Of a stretch of DNA of 64,000 nt, positions 61,560 to 64,000 are shown one piece after another. Below the pieces are notes generated by a model. It made no database searches and was not told the DNA's origin. It saw only the letters and a program-made list of their open reading frames with translations. This stretch comes from Pseudomonas sp. J452. GTDB lineage: Bacteria; Pseudomonadota; Gammaproteobacteria; Pseudomonadales; Pseudomonadaceae. Position 1 is the first letter of the stretch, and each line of letters begins with the position of its first letter. The stretch spans positions 186,001 through 250,000 of the forward strand of contig NZ_CP088294.1 in NCBI RefSeq assembly GCF_024666525.1, given 5' to 3'. Made by a program: the position numbers and the translations under genes.

Positions 61560-62177
61560 GGTCGTGCTCCGGTTGCTCGGGCGGCATTGCCCAGAACCGG
61601 CACCAGCACGGCGCAGCGCAGCTGTCAGGGGTCAACGACGGCCGCTAGGACGCCAGCGTGCAACGCACGCGCAGCCCTTGACGGCGAGAACGCCGTGATA
61701 CGGTGAAGGGAACAGCAAGACCGCCCCCACTCCACCCATGCCACGGATCGGCAAGCGGAGCGCGCAGGCCCACAAGGGCCGGAGGTGTCAGGGATCAAAG
61801 CCGAATGGCCGCGACTCGGCACGAGGCACGGGGCGCAGCCCGCGAGCCCGACGGCGAAACGCCGGGACACACTAGCCAATAGTGAACACACGAACTCGCG
61901 ACTTCAGGTCAAACAGAATGAAGGGAATAAAGTTCATCGGTGAAAGACGAACACTCGTCCAATTGGCACGGTCTATCTGAAGTACAGACAGCACGAAGAT
62001 ATTGATCCGTTATAGGGCCACTGCTAGGATCGAAAACGGTTCTGGTCTCCGCCTTGCTGCCCCGAGGAAAACCAGCTCAAATCGAAGCCCATATCTTTCC
62101 CTTGTGGCCCGCCCGGCAAGCAGCATGCTCAGCAAAGCGAAAGCTTTAATGGCTGCATTTTGTCGAGGAAATTTGTG
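61560..62177. other. Intergenic region, no gene seen
   Basis: About 620 bases upstream of radC and of the gene at 62178. Short frames are present but none has recognisable similarity or a good ribosome site. GC content falls from left to right, marking the passage into a more AT-rich accessory segment. Confidence 0.5.
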
Positions 62178-62774
62178 ATGTTCGATTTCGAATGTGTAAC
62201 TAACGCGGTTCGAGCCATGGAGCTGGACAGCGTGCCCGACGACCTTTCCTACTGCCAGCAGTTGGAGCTCAAAGCAAAGCACTTGGGCTACCAAAACTGG
62301 AACCATTTGCTCGACACTTTGAAGAACGAGCCCGCAAAAGACCGCCTTCAAAAAAGCACAATGCGCTTGATGCAGCGGGTTTGCCAAGTGCGCTTGCCGC
62401 TCCGCAACAAAGCTTACGTGCAACTAACTGTCCTGCCTGGTGGCGGAGTTGGTCATTACAGTTACTGGATAGGCTGGGATAAGGAAGGCAATGAGGTTCG
62501 CGTGCCTCGCCCTATTGACGGCAGGGAGCAAGCACGAAAACTTCGCAAATTTCAGCCCTCTCCCGTTTTTGCTATCGAAACAGAAAGAGAGTTAATAGCC
62601 TGGCTGCATTTGTGGTTTTCGACTGCAATAGTGCCACCAAAGTTAGCCAGAGAGTTTTTTCCGGCGTTGTTCAACAAGAAGCACCTTGTGGCAAAAAATC
62701 CACCCCTTGATGTCATCAAAGACAAGTACGAGGCAATGGGTGATCTCTATGCAAATAACCTCGAAGAAAATTAA
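62178..62774 (+). CDS. Hypothetical protein with glyoxalase-related N-terminal motif
   Basis: The 198-residue product has near its N-terminus LELKAKHLGYQNWNHLLDTL, a helix pattern seen in glyoxalase-related and other small accessory proteins. The middle part (QVRLPLRNKAYVQLTVLPGG) is beta-rich. No function is assigned. GAGGAA lies 7 bases before the ATG at 62178, and this start is preferred over a TTG at 62160. It is convergent with the TOPRIM gene, with a shared hairpin between them. Confidence 0.65.
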   Translation: MFDFECVTNAVRAMELDSVPDDLSYCQQLELKAKHLGYQNWNHLLDTLKNEPAKDRLQKSTMRLMQRVCQVRLPLRNKAYVQLTVLPGGGVGHYSYWIGWDKEGNEVRVPRPIDGREQARKLRKFQPSPVFAIETERELIAWLHLWFSTAIVPPKLAREFFPALFNKKHLVAKNPPLDVIKDKYEAMGDLYANNLEEN

Positions 62775-62810
62775 ATAAAATTTCAGCGGCTCTCCTCGGA
62801 GCCGCTGAAA
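62768..62810 (-). terminator. Strong hairpin terminator between convergent genes
   Basis: A perfect 12-bp stem TTTCAGCGGCTC / GAGCCGCTGAAA with loop TCCTCG at 62781-62810. On the minus strand it is followed by a T-rich tract (TTTTATTTAATTTT), so it ends the TOPRIM operon. It may also slow plus-strand transcription. Confidence 0.85.
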
Positions 62811-62859
62811 CAGCTTACTGAATCGCACCGGACTAACCGGATAAGCCACTGCAATTGAG

Positions 62860-63768
62860 TCAGTCGGGCGATCGGCCTCTTCTTAGCTCGACGGGTTCCA
62901 GTACGGTCGAGGGCACTGCCAGACAATACTCCTGCTCAACACCTCTGCCCTTGCATTTGAGCAGGGCGAACAGGTCCCGCAGAGGCGGTTCCTGCCGCTC
63001 TAACCAAGGAAGCAGCGCCGGGACCAGGGCAAAGTTCTCTCGCCAGATGGTTTCGTCTCCATACTGATCGACTATTTCGGGACTCAGAAGCGGTACCAGC
63101 ATACCCGCGCCGGGCAAGGCCTCGGCTATGCGTCGGGCATTGGCCAGGCCAACTGGGTCAAGGTCGGGCAGCAGCCAGATCTTCGCGCCCTCCCAGCAAA
63201 CCAACAGCGCCAGCAGCCGATCAGACAGCCAGCCTTCGTAATGGGCCACCAGCGCGCCACTCAATGCTGCCGGCAGGCGTGTCGGCAGATGCAACAAGGT
63301 GTCGCGGTTTTCCACTAACACCACATGGCCGGTCGGTCTGGGTGTCGCTTCGGGCCTGCGCTCGTCGTGCCATAGCAGCTTCAGAAACGCAGGGGAAGGC
63401 GATTCCCATTGCAGGGCATTGCCCTGCGCATCCACCCAAGTAACAGCCTCACCAGCGCTGCAGCTGATCATGAGCGAGGGCAGTCGCCCCCCGCGCTTGC
63501 TCGAGCCGGCGTTGATGATGTTCAAGCCGCGCACCGAACAGCTGTCCAGATCCGTTGGCGGCTGCAGCCGGGCGATGCGCTGTCCTAGCGAATCCGAGTG
63601 CTGCACGATCACATGCGGCGACACGCGCCCGGGCACACGGCCCACCGTGACGATGCCGGAGACTCTGAGCTGATCGAGCACCGCTTCGAGTGCCTTCGGC
63701 CAACTGCGCACAGGGACAGGTCCTTTGCGCAACCGCTCGAGTATTTCCAGCTCTCTCGACCGATTCAT
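62860..63768 (-). CDS. TOPRIM nuclease-like protein resembling JetD/MksG (DUF2220/DUF7281-type)
   Basis: The 302-residue product has an N-terminal winged-helix-like part (LEILERLRKGPVPVRSWPKA) and a C-terminal TOPRIM domain like that of topoisomerase VI A. The Glu strand is HVVLVENRDTLLHL, the Asp-x-Asp strand is IWLLPDLDPVGLANARRI, and near the end GRGVEQE matches the Glu-Gln-Glu of JetD-type nucleases. In Wadjet and MksBEFG systems such a protein cuts plasmid DNA extruded by a condensin-like complex. The ATG overlaps the stop of the upstream gene, which is cut by the window end. Family assignment is by motif reading only. Confidence 0.7.
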   Translation of the reverse strand: MNRSRELEILERLRKGPVPVRSWPKALEAVLDQLRVSGIVTVGRVPGRVSPHVIVQHSDSLGQRIARLQPPTDLDSCSVRGLNIINAGSSKRGGRLPSLMISCSAGEAVTWVDAQGNALQWESPSPAFLKLLWHDERRPEATPRPTGHVVLVENRDTLLHLPTRLPAALSGALVAHYEGWLSDRLLALLVCWEGAKIWLLPDLDPVGLANARRIAEALPGAGMLVPLLSPEIVDQYGDETIWRENFALVPALLPWLERQEPPLRDLFALLKCKGRGVEQEYCLAVPSTVLEPVELRRGRSPD

Positions 63769-64000
63769 GGCTGCGCTACCGTGTCAGCCTTCGCGGTCTC
63801 CACCTGCAGGCTATCACCGAACTGCCCGACGTCTACCTCGTACTTCTCGTCTCTCTCGCTTTGCGGCGGAGCCTGCACCGGCTTGTCGTCTTCGGGATGG
63901 TCGAAGTGCTGCCAGTCCGCCTGGGTCACGTAGATACGGTTGTCGGTGTTGATGCACTCACTGATATTGATGCAGTAGCGCACCGTGGTAGTCGGGTCGA
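63765..64000 (-). CDS. C-terminal end of an uncharacterised protein (partial)
   Basis: The frame is open from the window edge to 63765 and gives 77 residues, including NISECINTDNRIYVTQADWQ and a Pro/Glu/Asp-rich tail. A GTG at 63983 lies inside it, but reading continues upstream, so this is probably the 3' end of a longer gene. Coupling to the TOPRIM gene by an ATG-A overlap makes a condensin-type subunit (MksB/JetC-like) or another partner plausible, but no diagnostic motif is visible. Confidence 0.5.
   Translation of the reverse strand, partial: DPTTTVRYCINISECINTDNRIYVTQADWQHFDHPEDDKPVQAPPQSERDEKYEVDVGQFGDSLQVETAKADTVAQP

Noticed and set aside
1..64000. tRNA genes, rRNA genes, integrase and attachment sites
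   Set aside because: No cloverleaf-like segment, rRNA sequence, tyrosine or serine recombinase motif, or matching direct repeat was recognised; the ICE ends are presumed outside the window.

Overview
The window looks like part of a Tn4371-family integrative and conjugative element (ICE) from a GC-rich gammaproteobacterium, most likely a Pseudomonas. The basis is the high GC content, the pseudomonad-like proteins and the gene order. A Trb/TraG mating-pair apparatus (about 0-11 kb, all minus strand) and a TraF/relaxase/ParA/RepA block (49.5-56.3 kb) sit on either side of a 37-kb cargo region, which is where Tn4371 relatives carry catabolic genes. No integrase, attachment site, tRNA, rRNA, CRISPR array or intact insertion sequence lies inside the window, so neither ICE end is seen.

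Region 1 (1-11.6 kb) encodes the type IV secretion machinery in transcription order: eexN, traG, a CopG-like gene, then trbB-trbC-trbD-trbE-trbJ-trbK-trbL-trbF-trbG and a trbI cut by the window start. Most junctions are ATGA overlaps or gaps of a few bases. Upstream is a decayed LysR gene (11.69-12.15 kb).

Region 2 (12.3-20.3 kb) is a complete Nit1C cluster, nitBCDEFGH, with the divergent sigma-54 activator nitA. In pseudomonads this cluster is linked to growth on cyanide as nitrogen source. A good GG-N10-GC sigma-54 promoter precedes nitB, and inverted TTCGTAG elements lie farther upstream.

Region 3 (20.4-49.4 kb) is a catabolic island of unknown substrate. It holds two Old-Yellow-Enzyme-type reductases, short-chain dehydrogenases, a class II aldolase, a glyoxalase-fold protein, an aldehyde dehydrogenase, a metallo-beta-lactamase hydrolase, an alpha/beta hydrolase with a frameshift, a NIT-domain chemoreceptor, an envelope operon (DUF1302, DUF1329, BNR/YCF48, MMPL/RND) typical of hydrophobic-compound clusters, and an SDR/APH-like kinase/acyl-CoA dehydrogenase trio that resembles LvaD/LvaA/LvaC. 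TetR, MerR and LysR regulators are interspersed. Several broken genes show that the island has been rearranged.

Region 4 (49.5-57.5 kb) is the ICE mobilisation and maintenance block: relaxase, TraF protease, DUF2840, a ribbon-helix-helix protein, ParA, RepA with an adjacent three-copy iteron array, an excisionase-like HTH protein, DUF2285, DUF2958 and an XRE regulator.

Region 5 (57.5-64 kb) is accessory DNA, in part AT-rich. It has a protein with two zinc-ribbon/HNH-like modules, a 5'-truncated DUF932 gene, RadC, uncharacterised proteins, and at the right edge a TOPRIM protein resembling the JetD/MksG nuclease of Wadjet/Mks systems, translationally coupled to a gene cut by the window end. 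This edge operon and the double HNH-like protein are the best candidates for an undescribed defence function.
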